A DNA stretch of 64,000 bases, taken from positions 556,001 through 620,000 of the forward strand of contig NZ_JACEGA010000001.1 of NCBI RefSeq assembly GCF_014174405.1, given 5' to 3'. How positions within the stretch are numbered: the first letter of the stretch is position 1; the number at the start of each line of letters is the position of its first letter. The notes beneath the pieces were generated by a model. The model searched no databases. It saw only the letters and a program-made list of their open reading frames with translations, and was not told where the DNA came from. A program made the translations under genes and the position numbers. Origin of the DNA: Variimorphobacter saccharofermentans (GTDB taxonomy: Bacteria > Bacillota > Clostridia > Lachnospirales > Lachnospiraceae). Positions 17,041-26,324 of this stretch are shown piece after piece.

Positions 17041-19704
17041 ATGCCGTTTTCTATTTATACATACAGCAATCCATATGAAATAAATAAAGAATTATACTGG
17101 GATTCCATAAAGAATTGCCCTCATTTTTGCGTGTCACAGACAATGGCAAACGGAATGATGGGAACCTATGAAGAGATGGCGGCTGGTAAGGTGTCTACTG
17201 TTGAGAATTTGGTAAAAGGACTCTTCGCTTATTGGGAGAGCGTTGAATGTAAAATCAAGCAATATACGGTGATAGACGAAGCTATCAACAGATTGAATAT
17301 TGCTGAAAACGAAGAAAAAATTAAGCAGTCATTGAGATTCAACAGAAAACAGCTCAGCAATAGTTTGCGTATTTTGTTTGAGTTGGATATGAGCATTGAA
17401 GAAATGCGGACTGAATTGATGACCGAAGAACAACGTCATTTGGTTGAACTTTACAGCATAATAAGAAAATCTGATTTGCTTCAATACTTTACGCTGAAAA
17501 GGCATTTCTCTGAGAGCGATATCGAAAATGCAATTCGTGAAGGAATGAAACTTGAGCGTGAAGAAGCTGACATAAGTGCTGTTGATATGGATACGATTGT
17601 AATTCATGGAGTACATCAGTTTTCACCAATGATTCTTCAAACGCTTGAATTGGTGGCGAAATATAAAAGAGTGATTCTTTTATTTAATTATCAGCAGCAG
17701 TATAAGAATGTATATCAAACATGGATAGATGTATACTCATCATTTGATTTACCTATTAAAAGTCAGTTTACTAATGAATTTAGGCCTAATCCATTGCTGG
17801 CAAATAGTTATGAGGGGAATCTATTAGCAGACAGAATGGCAAATTTAATAGAGGGACATCCAGAAGAAAATGAAGAAGAATGTCCTTTTGAGGTGATGGA
17901 GTTTGATAACAATACAGAATTTGCCAGCTATGTTGCAGGTGTGTTTGAGGATGCATTGAAACGCCAGGAAAGAGATAAAGATGCAAGAAGATCAACTCTG
18001 TATTATATGCAGGAACAATTCTATGCGGCTAATAATAGTGTAAATAACATTCTCAAGATTTATTATCCTGAACAATTTGGTGAACGTCATTTCTTGACAT
18101 ACCCGATTGGTCATTTTTTCCTTTCCATCACCAATATGTGGAATGCAGAGGAAGGTGGCATTCAAATTGAAAATATGAATGATATTGTTGAATGCTTGAA
18201 TTCTGGATTTATAAAGGAGGAAATGCCAGGAAAGCTTTATTCCATTTTCAATAGAACAAAAGAGTTCTTTATACGTGCGGAGACAATAGAACAGATAACA
18301 GATTTATTAGGAAAACTTAAAAAGAGAATTGGAAAAGCAGCGAAGGATACTACTGAAAGACGCATAGGAAGCAGATTGGTATACTTTGACGTTACACCGG
18401 AGGAGATAGATACACTTGTTGCAGCTTTGGAACAGTTGGATCAGATTACAAAGCTTTTTTATGCTGATTTCGAGGATACAGAGAATAACTTTAAAAAGTT
18501 TTATAGGAGAATAAAAGAGTTTCTTGAAACAAGAATACTTGAGGCGGAAGATCTGGAGGACGAGTTTAGAGATGTGGTAAAGCGTGTCCTCATTCGCTTG
18601 GAAGAAATAGATAAAATTGATGCTACCGGTTCATTTGATGTTCTGAAAGAGACGATGGCATATTATCTGAAACAAGAGGCTAAGAAGGGAATTAGTGCCA
18701 ATTGGATTGTCAGAGATTTTGAGCAAATTGATGGCGATATATTAAAGAGCAAAAAACAAAATAAAGATATTGTATATCATTTTGCGTGTCTTTCAGATAA
18801 TGATATGAACGTGACTCGTAGAGATAGATTTCCATGGCCTTTGGATGTAACTTTCTTTGAAGTTGCGCAGGATCCTATTGACTGGAAGTATCAGGTTTAC
18901 GTTAAATCTAGAAGAGAATACAAGAATTTCAAACGATATGCATTGATATATGGTCTCCAGTTTAATAGGGTTAAGTTCAAATTAAGTTATGTGAAAAATG
19001 TAGATGACAAAGAGAATGAGATGTTTTATTTGCTGAAGATTCTTGAGGCAAAGAAAGCGTATCCAAAAATAGAACCCGCTGGAGCATTACCAGAAGCAGT
19101 AAGTCATTTTCATTTCGATATTGATACAGCTAATAACTATGGACAATATGATTTATATCGTTATCGGATTTGCAAATATAGATTCCTTTTGGAATCTACA
19201 ATAGAAAAGAGAGCAGTGTTCAGGGATCATTTTCTACTTTTGAAATATCTGGAAATATTATTGGAGAATGCAGCAAGAGTAACTCTTCAAGGCCAGATTG
19301 CCACTGAAGATATGTTGCTTGACACTTTGAATGATGAATATAGAAAGCTAGAACGAAAGTTTGAGTTCGTAAAAGATATGCATACTGAGCGTATGGATAT
19401 TATTACTAATGCGAAAAATTATTTACAGAAAAGTGTATTACGGAACAATACAACATTTCCTATGATAAGTCCGACAGATGATACATATATGAAAAAAAGA
19501 GAAGAGTTTATATATCTTCAATTAGGCAATGGTGATGGAAGCTTCTCAGGATATTTCAAGGAAGCTCATCAAGGGGAAATAGAGACGAGGTTAAGTAGTA
19601 ATCGTGTTAACGCAGCTGGTTACGCAAAATCTTGTGATGAGTGGTGCCAGTATTGTGCTGTAAGAGAGATTTGTTTAGAACCATATAAGTACGAAAGAAA
19701 CTAA
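17041..19704 (+). CDS. AddB-like protein with C-terminal Fe-S cysteines
   Basis: 887 residues, no Walker A visible. TIVIHGVHQFSPMILQTLEL near 185-204 resembles the AddB segment 'DGF..F.P.....L'. Near the C-terminus ICKYRFLLES supplies one cysteine and CDEWCQYCAVREIC the other three, the 1+3 cysteine pattern of the 4Fe-4S nuclease domain of AddB, Cas4 and related proteins. I cannot identify all PD-(D/E)XK residues, so nuclease activity is uncertain. Start ATG has GGAGG at 17028. It is 3 bases after the NERD-UvrD gene and is best read as its partner subunit. Alternative: a structural, inactive AddB homologue. Confidence 0.72.
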   Translation: MPFSIYTYSNPYEINKELYWDSIKNCPHFCVSQTMANGMMGTYEEMAAGKVSTVENLVKGLFAYWESVECKIKQYTVIDEAINRLNIAENEEKIKQSLRFNRKQLSNSLRILFELDMSIEEMRTELMTEEQRHLVELYSIIRKSDLLQYFTLKRHFSESDIENAIREGMKLEREEADISAVDMDTIVIHGVHQFSPMILQTLELVAKYKRVILLFNYQQQYKNVYQTWIDVYSSFDLPIKSQFTNEFRPNPLLANSYEGNLLADRMANLIEGHPEENEEECPFEVMEFDNNTEFASYVAGVFEDALKRQERDKDARRSTLYYMQEQFYAANNSVNNILKIYYPEQFGERHFLTYPIGHFFLSITNMWNAEEGGIQIENMNDIVECLNSGFIKEEMPGKLYSIFNRTKEFFIRAETIEQITDLLGKLKKRIGKAAKDTTERRIGSRLVYFDVTPEEIDTLVAALEQLDQITKLFYADFEDTENNFKKFYRRIKEFLETRILEAEDLEDEFRDVVKRVLIRLEEIDKIDATGSFDVLKETMAYYLKQEAKKGISANWIVRDFEQIDGDILKSKKQNKDIVYHFACLSDNDMNVTRRDRFPWPLDVTFFEVAQDPIDWKYQVYVKSRREYKNFKRYALIYGLQFNRVKFKLSYVKNVDDKENEMFYLLKILEAKKAYPKIEPAGALPEAVSHFHFDIDTANNYGQYDLYRYRICKYRFLLESTIEKRAVFRDHFLLLKYLEILLENAARVTLQGQIATEDMLLDTLNDEYRKLERKFEFVKDMHTERMDIITNAKNYLQKSVLRNNTTFPMISPTDDTYMKKREEFIYLQLGNGDGSFSGYFKEAHQGEIETRLSSNRVNAAGYAKSCDEWCQYCAVREICLEPYKYERN

Positions 19705-19722
19705 CGATGAAAGGGTGAGACT

Positions 19723-22700
19723 ATGTTACGGGAGAAGATGTATGTGCGCTGTCCGATTGATCATGACATGATTAATCCGCGTGATTTTTTGATGGGGCAA
19801 ATTACCAAAATAGATAGCTTCGCAGACACTGTCGAGGTTGTGTTTAATGACCCATTTAATTATCGAGTGTACTACGACAACTTCCCGAAAACCGCTCCGC
19901 TTCCAACCTCAATGGTGCAAAGATGTCAGTTTTTTGTTGGTTCAATTGTTCTCTATGAGAAAGAGAAGTATAAGGTTGTTTCCTGCGTAAAAAAGGAAGA
20001 TGAATTATATGATTATTATATTGAGAATCTGTATGACAAGTCATTAATTTGTGCTCCGGAAAATAGAATTACAGCTCCATTTACAGTTGGCAAGGTTGAT
20101 CCGGCTTCTCAGCTACAACATTATGAATTTCAAAATCCTTGCTGGTTGTTTGGCAGAAGTATTGTTACAAAGACAATGAATGTTCTTGATAATTCAATTA
20201 TGGGATTTAAGGAGTTGGCAGGATGTAAGATTTTTCTTATGCCGCATCAGCTTAAATCGATTATGAGATGTCTTCAGGAAGAAGTTTGTAGATATATGTT
20301 AGCTGATGAGGTTGGTATGGGTAAAACCATTGAGGCTGCATCAATTTTGAAAGTCTTCTTCTCAAGGCATAGTAATGTTAACGCATTGATTGTTGTTCCA
20401 GAATCATTGTTAGAACAATGGAAAACAGAATTGTTCTTGAAATTTGACCTGTATGAAGGCAAAAACGAGAACAATAATTTTATTACGTTTGCAGAGTTGG
20501 AGACAGCTTCAGATCAAGAATGTAAAAAGCATTGGGATTTTACAATAATTGACGAAGCACACAGATTGTTAAGATATAAGGCATACTACGATTCTTTTCA
20601 TAGATTGAGTCGTAATACCGATAATCTGCTTTTGTTAAGTGCTACACCAGTTCAGCAGAAGCGATCTGATTATTTGGATTTACTTCGCTTGATTTTGCCG
20701 GAAAAATACGATTCATGTACAAAAGAGCAATTCGATGAGTTGGTTGAAAAACAGGGCAATATTACTAAAGCAGCAGCAATGGTACTATCAAATATTGAGG
20801 ATTTAGATGAGGTCATTAGGGACTCATTAGAAGCAGAAGAAGATCCACACGATAATGAAGACAGTGAGGATTTCTACGAAGATATTTTGCGCGGATTTAG
20901 AAAGCTTTATAAAATTGTCGGAGATGAAATGCTCGAAGAGATGTATGAGAAAGCAGATTTTGATGACGAAGACTTGGGACTCCATCATTTTAAGATTGCC
21001 ATTTCATATTTGTGTGAAAACTATCAGATTGAAAAGAACATAATCAGAAATAGAAGAGATACGCTTGAAGATTTACCGGAGCGACAGCTGACTTCGCTTC
21101 CATATGTGTTGGATCCAGATAAGAATTTTTATGAATATGGTGCATATCAGGATTTAGTGACATGGATTACTGAAAAGGAATTAACTGAGGAGGAGTTTGA
21201 AAAGATATTCAAACCTCTTTTTGGAGCGTTCTTTAGTTCACCATGGGCATTTGAGCAGCAGGTTAAACTTTTGGAAACAGATGGGGTTATTATACCGGAT
21301 AGCTTAAAAGATAATCTGCGTAGATGGAAAATGTATGAGCAAGATATTGCCGACAATATAGTTGATGTGCTGGATGAACCCGAAGAACATACTTCCAGAA
21401 TAGTGCAGACTATGTATTATCTCGATGAATATGCAACTGATTCGAAGGTTGTGTTATTTACAAATTATAAAGAAACCTTTGAATTGTACGCAGAAATGCT
21501 TGCCGATTTCTATACGAAGGATGGTTTCAGCTGTTTTAGAAGAGGTATGTCTGCAGATGAATTAGAGGTTAATGTTTGTAAATTCCAAAATGATAGGAAT
21601 TGTACCATCATACTTTGTGATGAGTCAGGTGGAGAAGGTAGAAACTTCCAGTGTGCAGATTATGTGGTTCATATTGATTTGCCATGGGATGCAAATGCGA
21701 TAGAGCAGAGAATTGGCCGACTGGACCGTATGGGAAGAGAGAGTGGAAGACCTATCGTGTCAGTGGTTCCGTATGCAGAAGAAACATTAGAAGAGGAATT
21801 GTTTAGATTCTGGGATAATGGCTTGAAGATATTTAATCATTCATTGAGTGGATTGGAAATCGTCATGAATGATATCAATAATGCGATAGTATCTGCCATC
21901 ATTAAAGATTTCAGATTTGGATTAACAAATGAAATACAGAATGTAATTGATAGATCGGCAAGACTTAAAGAAGAAGTACGAGAAGAACAGCATTTTGATA
22001 CAGCTGCTTATATTTACAGACCAATGAATCAGGAATTAATCAGTCTGGTTAAGTATTACAACCGCAATGAAAATAAAATGTTTGCAGATGCAATGCTTCA
22101 GTGGGCAATTCTTTCTGGATTCAGGGATGTCGTGGAAAGAGATGAAGTTATAAGTTTTAACGATAATTCGTTTTCAACAAAATCAGCCGAAAACTCATTG
22201 CTAATTCCGCCGAATTGGGATTCGTATTTTGCACAGAGGCAAAATCAATTTATTAGTAAGATACATGAGTTGCGACAAGATAAGCAAGATAAGAATACAT
22301 CCCATTATAGTCGATCAATTGATGGCACATTTAGCAGAAAGAAAGCAATTGAAAATGATTATATTCATTTCTTTGCGCCAGGAGATGACATATTTGATTG
22401 TATTGTTGACAATGCCATGAGATCTTGTAGAGGTCAGGCAGCTGCTTTTGCAATGAAGGCAAGTATTAATTGGACTGGCTTTGTTTATACATGGTCACTG
22501 TATCCAAATGAAAGATTATTGATTGAAAAGGGAGTTCCGCTTTCGTATTTGAGTGCATTCAGAAACTATTTGGCTGTTGAACAAGTACAGGTACCTGTAA
22601 GAATTCGTGCAGAGGGTGATATTGCGGATGAAAAGGTTATAAGAGAGTTCAACCTTATGTTGCAACGCGATTTTGAAAGCAGTAAGGATGATATAGATCA

Positions 22701-23061
22701 CCTTGGAAGACGTAGTAGAAATGAGGGTTTTTTACGTATATTCTCTCAATATAGAGCAACTAATATTGATTATTTTAGAAGCGCTTATCCGCAGGAAAGA
22801 TGGGATGATTTGGTTAAAAAATCAAGAAAGGTTAGCAAAGATAAGGCTTTGAAGGCACTGAGGGAGCGATCACATACTGCAGAAGCTAAGGCGGAGATGG
22901 ATAGAATTCTTACATCAATGATTGCCACTTCGGAGTACTATAATCAAGAACTTGAAGATTATGACAAAATGAAAGAAATATACGAAGTTGTATTAGAGAG
23001 TCTTACAAAACCGACAGTAAGACTTGAATCGGCTTGTTTCGTTTGGATGGTGAAGAAATAA
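19723..23061 (+). CDS. SNF2/RapA-like superfamily 2 helicase, DpdE-type
   Basis: 1112 residues. After an N-terminal 170-residue domain the SNF2 motor begins: ADEVGMGKTIEAASIL near 193-208 (motif I), IIDEAHRLL near 274 (II), LLSATPVQQ near 303 (III), and QRIGRLDRMGRE near 662 (VI). An acidic insert (EEDPHDNEDSEDFYED) lies near 372. The C-terminal 350 residues do not resemble chromatin remodellers. Type, size and position before a RecQ-like gene match DpdE of 7-deazaguanine DNA-modification islands, as I recall that family; a profile search is needed to confirm. Its stop overlaps the next start by one base (TAATG). Confidence 0.8.
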   Translation: MLREKMYVRCPIDHDMINPRDFLMGQITKIDSFADTVEVVFNDPFNYRVYYDNFPKTAPLPTSMVQRCQFFVGSIVLYEKEKYKVVSCVKKEDELYDYYIENLYDKSLICAPENRITAPFTVGKVDPASQLQHYEFQNPCWLFGRSIVTKTMNVLDNSIMGFKELAGCKIFLMPHQLKSIMRCLQEEVCRYMLADEVGMGKTIEAASILKVFFSRHSNVNALIVVPESLLEQWKTELFLKFDLYEGKNENNNFITFAELETASDQECKKHWDFTIIDEAHRLLRYKAYYDSFHRLSRNTDNLLLLSATPVQQKRSDYLDLLRLILPEKYDSCTKEQFDELVEKQGNITKAAAMVLSNIEDLDEVIRDSLEAEEDPHDNEDSEDFYEDILRGFRKLYKIVGDEMLEEMYEKADFDDEDLGLHHFKIAISYLCENYQIEKNIIRNRRDTLEDLPERQLTSLPYVLDPDKNFYEYGAYQDLVTWITEKELTEEEFEKIFKPLFGAFFSSPWAFEQQVKLLETDGVIIPDSLKDNLRRWKMYEQDIADNIVDVLDEPEEHTSRIVQTMYYLDEYATDSKVVLFTNYKETFELYAEMLADFYTKDGFSCFRRGMSADELEVNVCKFQNDRNCTIILCDESGGEGRNFQCADYVVHIDLPWDANAIEQRIGRLDRMGRESGRPIVSVVPYAEETLEEELFRFWDNGLKIFNHSLSGLEIVMNDINNAIVSAIIKDFRFGLTNEIQNVIDRSARLKEEVREEQHFDTAAYIYRPMNQELISLVKYYNRNENKMFADAMLQWAILSGFRDVVERDEVISFNDNSFSTKSAENSLLIPPNWDSYFAQRQNQFISKIHELRQDKQDKNTSHYSRSIDGTFSRKKAIENDYIHFFAPGDDIFDCIVDNAMRSCRGQAAAFAMKASINWTGFVYTWSLYPNERLLIEKGVPLSYLSAFRNYLAVEQVQVPVRIRAEGDIADEKVIREFNLMLQRDFESSKDDIDHLGRRSRNEGFLRIFSQYRATNIDYFRSAYPQERWDDLVKKSRKVSKDKALKALRERSHTAEAKAEMDRILTSMIATSEYYNQELEDYDKMKEIYEVVLESLTKPTVRLESACFVWMVKK

Positions 23062-25523
23062 TGGATACGAAGGTTATAGAAACCTATGTTGAAAACTACA
23101 TAAATGGCAGCGCTGGTGGTAGTATGCCTGAGATTCTAGGAGAGTATTCTGCCATTAATTACTTCCGATATAACACGGCAAAAAGATTACTTATCTGTTT
23201 TGATAAGTACAAGTCTGGAATAGCAAGTAAGGATGTCTTTTTGTGTTCTCTAAGAAATTATTTACTGGTTTTTCAGAATGAAATATCAGTTCCAGAAGGA
23301 GTGATTTCGCCGGACAATGAATATGGCATTATAAAAAATGCTGACGGACTGTACTATGCAAGTCTCGAAATGCCAAATTATATTGACTCTTTTTTCGTGG
23401 ATCAGGCTTTCCAAAGAAAGAAGGTAGGGACTGATGCGGAAAAACAGAAAGAGGTATTTTATGGAAATAATGCGTACATTTATAATTTGACGCACTATAA
23501 GGAATTCAAGTCTTTAGAACAGAAACTAGCTGTGTTTGGTGCTCTTAATACACCAGAGGGATACACTACTTTGGTTTCACTTCCAACTGGTGGTGGAAAA
23601 AGTTTAATAACACAAACAATGGTATATCAGCAGGAGGGATTAACAATTGTTATTGTCCCTACTGTATCATTGGCAATAGATCAGGTGCGAAATGCTAAAA
23701 ACAATATTAAACATAATACCGATAATGAAATTTTCTGTTATTACAGTGGTATTGAATTAGAGCGTAAGAATGCACTTAGAAATGCAATAAAAGCTGAGAC
23801 AGCAAGGCTTCTATTTATATCTCCGGAGGCACTTATCAGAAACACTGAATTTGTGAATATGATTGCCGAAGCTAATGCTAAAAAGTATCTCAAAAACCTA
23901 ATTATTGATGAAGCACATATTGTAATTGAATGGGGAGATTTTTTCAGAGTTGATTATCAATGTCTTGAACCATGGAGAAATGAACTACTGGTAGTTAATT
24001 CCCAGCTTCGTACAGTTTTATTATCTGCAACCTATACAAAAATGGCGGTGGCAAAACTGAAGCAAATGTTTGCAACGACCGGAAAGTGGATTGAAGTCAG
24101 ATGTGATGCATTGAGACGTGAGCCGCGGTATATGCTTGTAAAAGCAAAGAGTTATTCGGACAAAAAGCGAAAAATGATTGAGTTGGTAAAGAAATTACCG
24201 CATCCGATGGTTGTATATATTAATTCGCCAAAAGAAGCTGAAGAAATCAAGAAGACACTTGTTTCTGCCGGTCTTGATAGTCTAGAGACATTCACTGGAA
24301 ATACAAAGTCTGCTGAGAGAGAAAGAATTATCAAGGACTGGACAGAAAATAAAATAGATTTGATTATTGCGACATCGGCATTTGGAGTTGGAGTAGACAA
24401 AGGAGATGTAAGAACGGTTTTGCATCTGTATATACCAGATACTCCAAATCAGTATTATCAGGAACTTGGTCGTGGTGGAAGAGATGGATTGGTGAGCTTG
24501 AGTGTAATGTGTATCAATCCAGTTGATGATATTGAATCTGCCTATGGAAGAATGAGCGTTGTATTAAAACCCGAAACTATCTGGAAAAGATGGGTGTACA
24601 TGTATAAAAGTCCTAAAACTTCATGGTTTAAGGGAATGATTACAATAGATACATCTGTAAAGCCAAAAGAAGGAACGGATGAGGGAAATGCACTGGATAT
24701 TCAATGGAATGTATATGTGATTCTTTTGCTAAGAAGACATAATCTGATTTCGATTAAGTCAATGGTATATGACGCAAGCAATGAAAGTTACAAAATACGA
24801 ATAGATATATTGGATGATTCATTGCGTAGTGAATCATTAATTGTGCCGCAGATCATAACAGGTATAAGAGATAAAGAATCTGTTGGCTTTGAAAAGGAGC
24901 TTAAGAGAATAAAGAATGGAATAGAATTTAGTGACAGAATATGTTGGTCTGAAATGTTTTATTCCACATATGATAAAGTTTCTATGTATTGCGGTGGTTG
25001 TACAAAACATCAGTATCCGGAAATGATGGAAGAAGGAAAGTTCCCATTATTATTACCTGTAAAAGAGCCTAAGAAAATAATAACACCAGAGCTGAATAAG
25101 CTGTGTCAGGGAGAAAATGAAGTCCTGGTTTTAGGCGAAGCGGATGATTTCTCTTTGATGAACCGTTATGTGAGTGCGGGTGCTAGCATAATTGTAGTTG
25201 AAGATACTGGTATTGAGAATGGTTTTGATTTAATTCTCAATATGAATAAACAGAGCAATGTAATGGTTATTGGAATCAAGGAATATCGAGAACTTTGCAC
25301 ACAAGGATCTAGCTATTATATTTCGGGTGGTGTAGTTGCTTTATATAATTCTGGTGCTGATAAAGCATATGAATTTTGCTCAACACTTAGAAAGTATAAG
25401 AATAACGATATTAGATTGATTCATATTGTCAAAGATGATTATTTTATTCAGAAGGTTCAAAAGCCAATATCTGCTATGGTTGATGGACCGAAGATAGATA
25501 GTTATATTTTGGAAAGGATGTAG
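23061..25523 (+). CDS. RecQ-like superfamily 2 helicase, DpdF-type
   Basis: 820 residues. The N-terminal 150 residues are outside the motor. Motif I is SLPTGGGKSLITQ near 173-185, motif II IIDEAHIVIEW near 281, motif III LLSATYTK near 319, and motifs V-VI ATSAFGVGVDKGDVR and QELGRGGRDG near 464. CGGCTKH near 645 may bind zinc. The C-terminal part differs from housekeeping RecQ, with no clear RQC or HRDC domain. RecQ-like helicases of this length directly after a SNF2 helicase are the DpdE-DpdF arrangement. ATG at 23061 overlaps the upstream stop; the longer in-frame start would lie inside the preceding gene. Confidence 0.8.
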   Translation: MDTKVIETYVENYINGSAGGSMPEILGEYSAINYFRYNTAKRLLICFDKYKSGIASKDVFLCSLRNYLLVFQNEISVPEGVISPDNEYGIIKNADGLYYASLEMPNYIDSFFVDQAFQRKKVGTDAEKQKEVFYGNNAYIYNLTHYKEFKSLEQKLAVFGALNTPEGYTTLVSLPTGGGKSLITQTMVYQQEGLTIVIVPTVSLAIDQVRNAKNNIKHNTDNEIFCYYSGIELERKNALRNAIKAETARLLFISPEALIRNTEFVNMIAEANAKKYLKNLIIDEAHIVIEWGDFFRVDYQCLEPWRNELLVVNSQLRTVLLSATYTKMAVAKLKQMFATTGKWIEVRCDALRREPRYMLVKAKSYSDKKRKMIELVKKLPHPMVVYINSPKEAEEIKKTLVSAGLDSLETFTGNTKSAERERIIKDWTENKIDLIIATSAFGVGVDKGDVRTVLHLYIPDTPNQYYQELGRGGRDGLVSLSVMCINPVDDIESAYGRMSVVLKPETIWKRWVYMYKSPKTSWFKGMITIDTSVKPKEGTDEGNALDIQWNVYVILLLRRHNLISIKSMVYDASNESYKIRIDILDDSLRSESLIVPQIITGIRDKESVGFEKELKRIKNGIEFSDRICWSEMFYSTYDKVSMYCGGCTKHQYPEMMEEGKFPLLLPVKEPKKIITPELNKLCQGENEVLVLGEADDFSLMNRYVSAGASIIVVEDTGIENGFDLILNMNKQSNVMVIGIKEYRELCTQGSSYYISGGVVALYNSGADKAYEFCSTLRKYKNNDIRLIHIVKDDYFIQKVQKPISAMVDGPKIDSYILERM

Positions 25524-25527
25524 GATT

Positions 25528-26322
25528 ATGTTTGGAAATAGAATGCAAACGTCTGCAATACCTGAAAGAGTATATGCGCTATGTAGAGAAGTGGCAAGCA
25601 GACCGATGGATGAGAATGCGTTGAAATTGTTGCTTGAGCCGCAGAATCTGGGTGGAAAAACTCCGTATTTTGGTACTGTCAGAACTGCTGCAGAGCAATT
25701 GCAACTTATAAATACTAAGGAAAATACGATTTCTTTAGCGGTAGATAAAGATGTTGTAAAAAGTATGGATAGCATGAGACATTACATCAACATGCACTTG
25801 GAACTTGTTTCTGACAGTTTGTTTTATTTGGTGACTCAAGGATATTTGGACATGGGAACGGATGTATTCGGTCACAAGAGCGTTTCGAAAATGAGTGATG
25901 TAATGGGACGTTATATTGGGGTAAAAGTAATAGAAGATGATATGCGAGCGTGGAGATTCTGGATAGCATTCTTGGGGTTTGGATATATGCATGAACCACA
26001 GGCTGGTGCCGCAGGTATTTTGCTCCCTAATACAGCTATTTTTCTTAGAGATATTATTGAGAGCCTTAAACTTAAGAAAAAGACGGAATATAGGATAGAT
26101 GAATTTGTTGATGTTATTATGCCGTATGCAAAAATAGCTTTGCATAATGCTGTGGAAACAAAGACATTTAATTACGGTTTTTCAAATGCGATTAGAATGC
26201 TTAATGATCTGGGCGTAATAAAAGCAGAGCATAGACTTGATGCTAAAGAAATATGGTCATTACATCCATGTGAAGGTCATGATCTTGAGACCACAGTTAC
26301 CCATATTACGATAGGGGGTTAA
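25528..26322 (+). CDS. DpdG-like protein of unknown function
   Basis: 264 residues, no catalytic motif seen. The N-terminal half (PERVYALCREVASRPMDENA, then TAAEQLQLI) looks like a winged-helix region. A pair of similar helical segments, WRFWIAFLGFGYM and a C-terminal NAIRMLNDLGVIK, suggests two winged helices. It lies 4 bases after the RecQ-like gene and 2 before the large ATPase. A protein of this size between a RecQ-like helicase and a large P-loop ATPase is DpdG in dpd islands; the assignment rests mostly on order and length. It may tether the ATPase to DNA (inference). Confidence 0.6.
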   Translation: MFGNRMQTSAIPERVYALCREVASRPMDENALKLLLEPQNLGGKTPYFGTVRTAAEQLQLINTKENTISLAVDKDVVKSMDSMRHYINMHLELVSDSLFYLVTQGYLDMGTDVFGHKSVSKMSDVMGRYIGVKVIEDDMRAWRFWIAFLGFGYMHEPQAGAAGILLPNTAIFLRDIIESLKLKKKTEYRIDEFVDVIMPYAKIALHNAVETKTFNYGFSNAIRMLNDLGVIKAEHRLDAKEIWSLHPCEGHDLETTVTHITIGG

Positions 26323-26324
26323 GT

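Noticed and set aside
19723..25523. DISARM or BREX core
   Set aside because: Helicases and a big ATPase are present, but no DNA methyltransferase, no alkaline-phosphatase-like PglZ, and no DrmB-type DUF1998 protein are visible.
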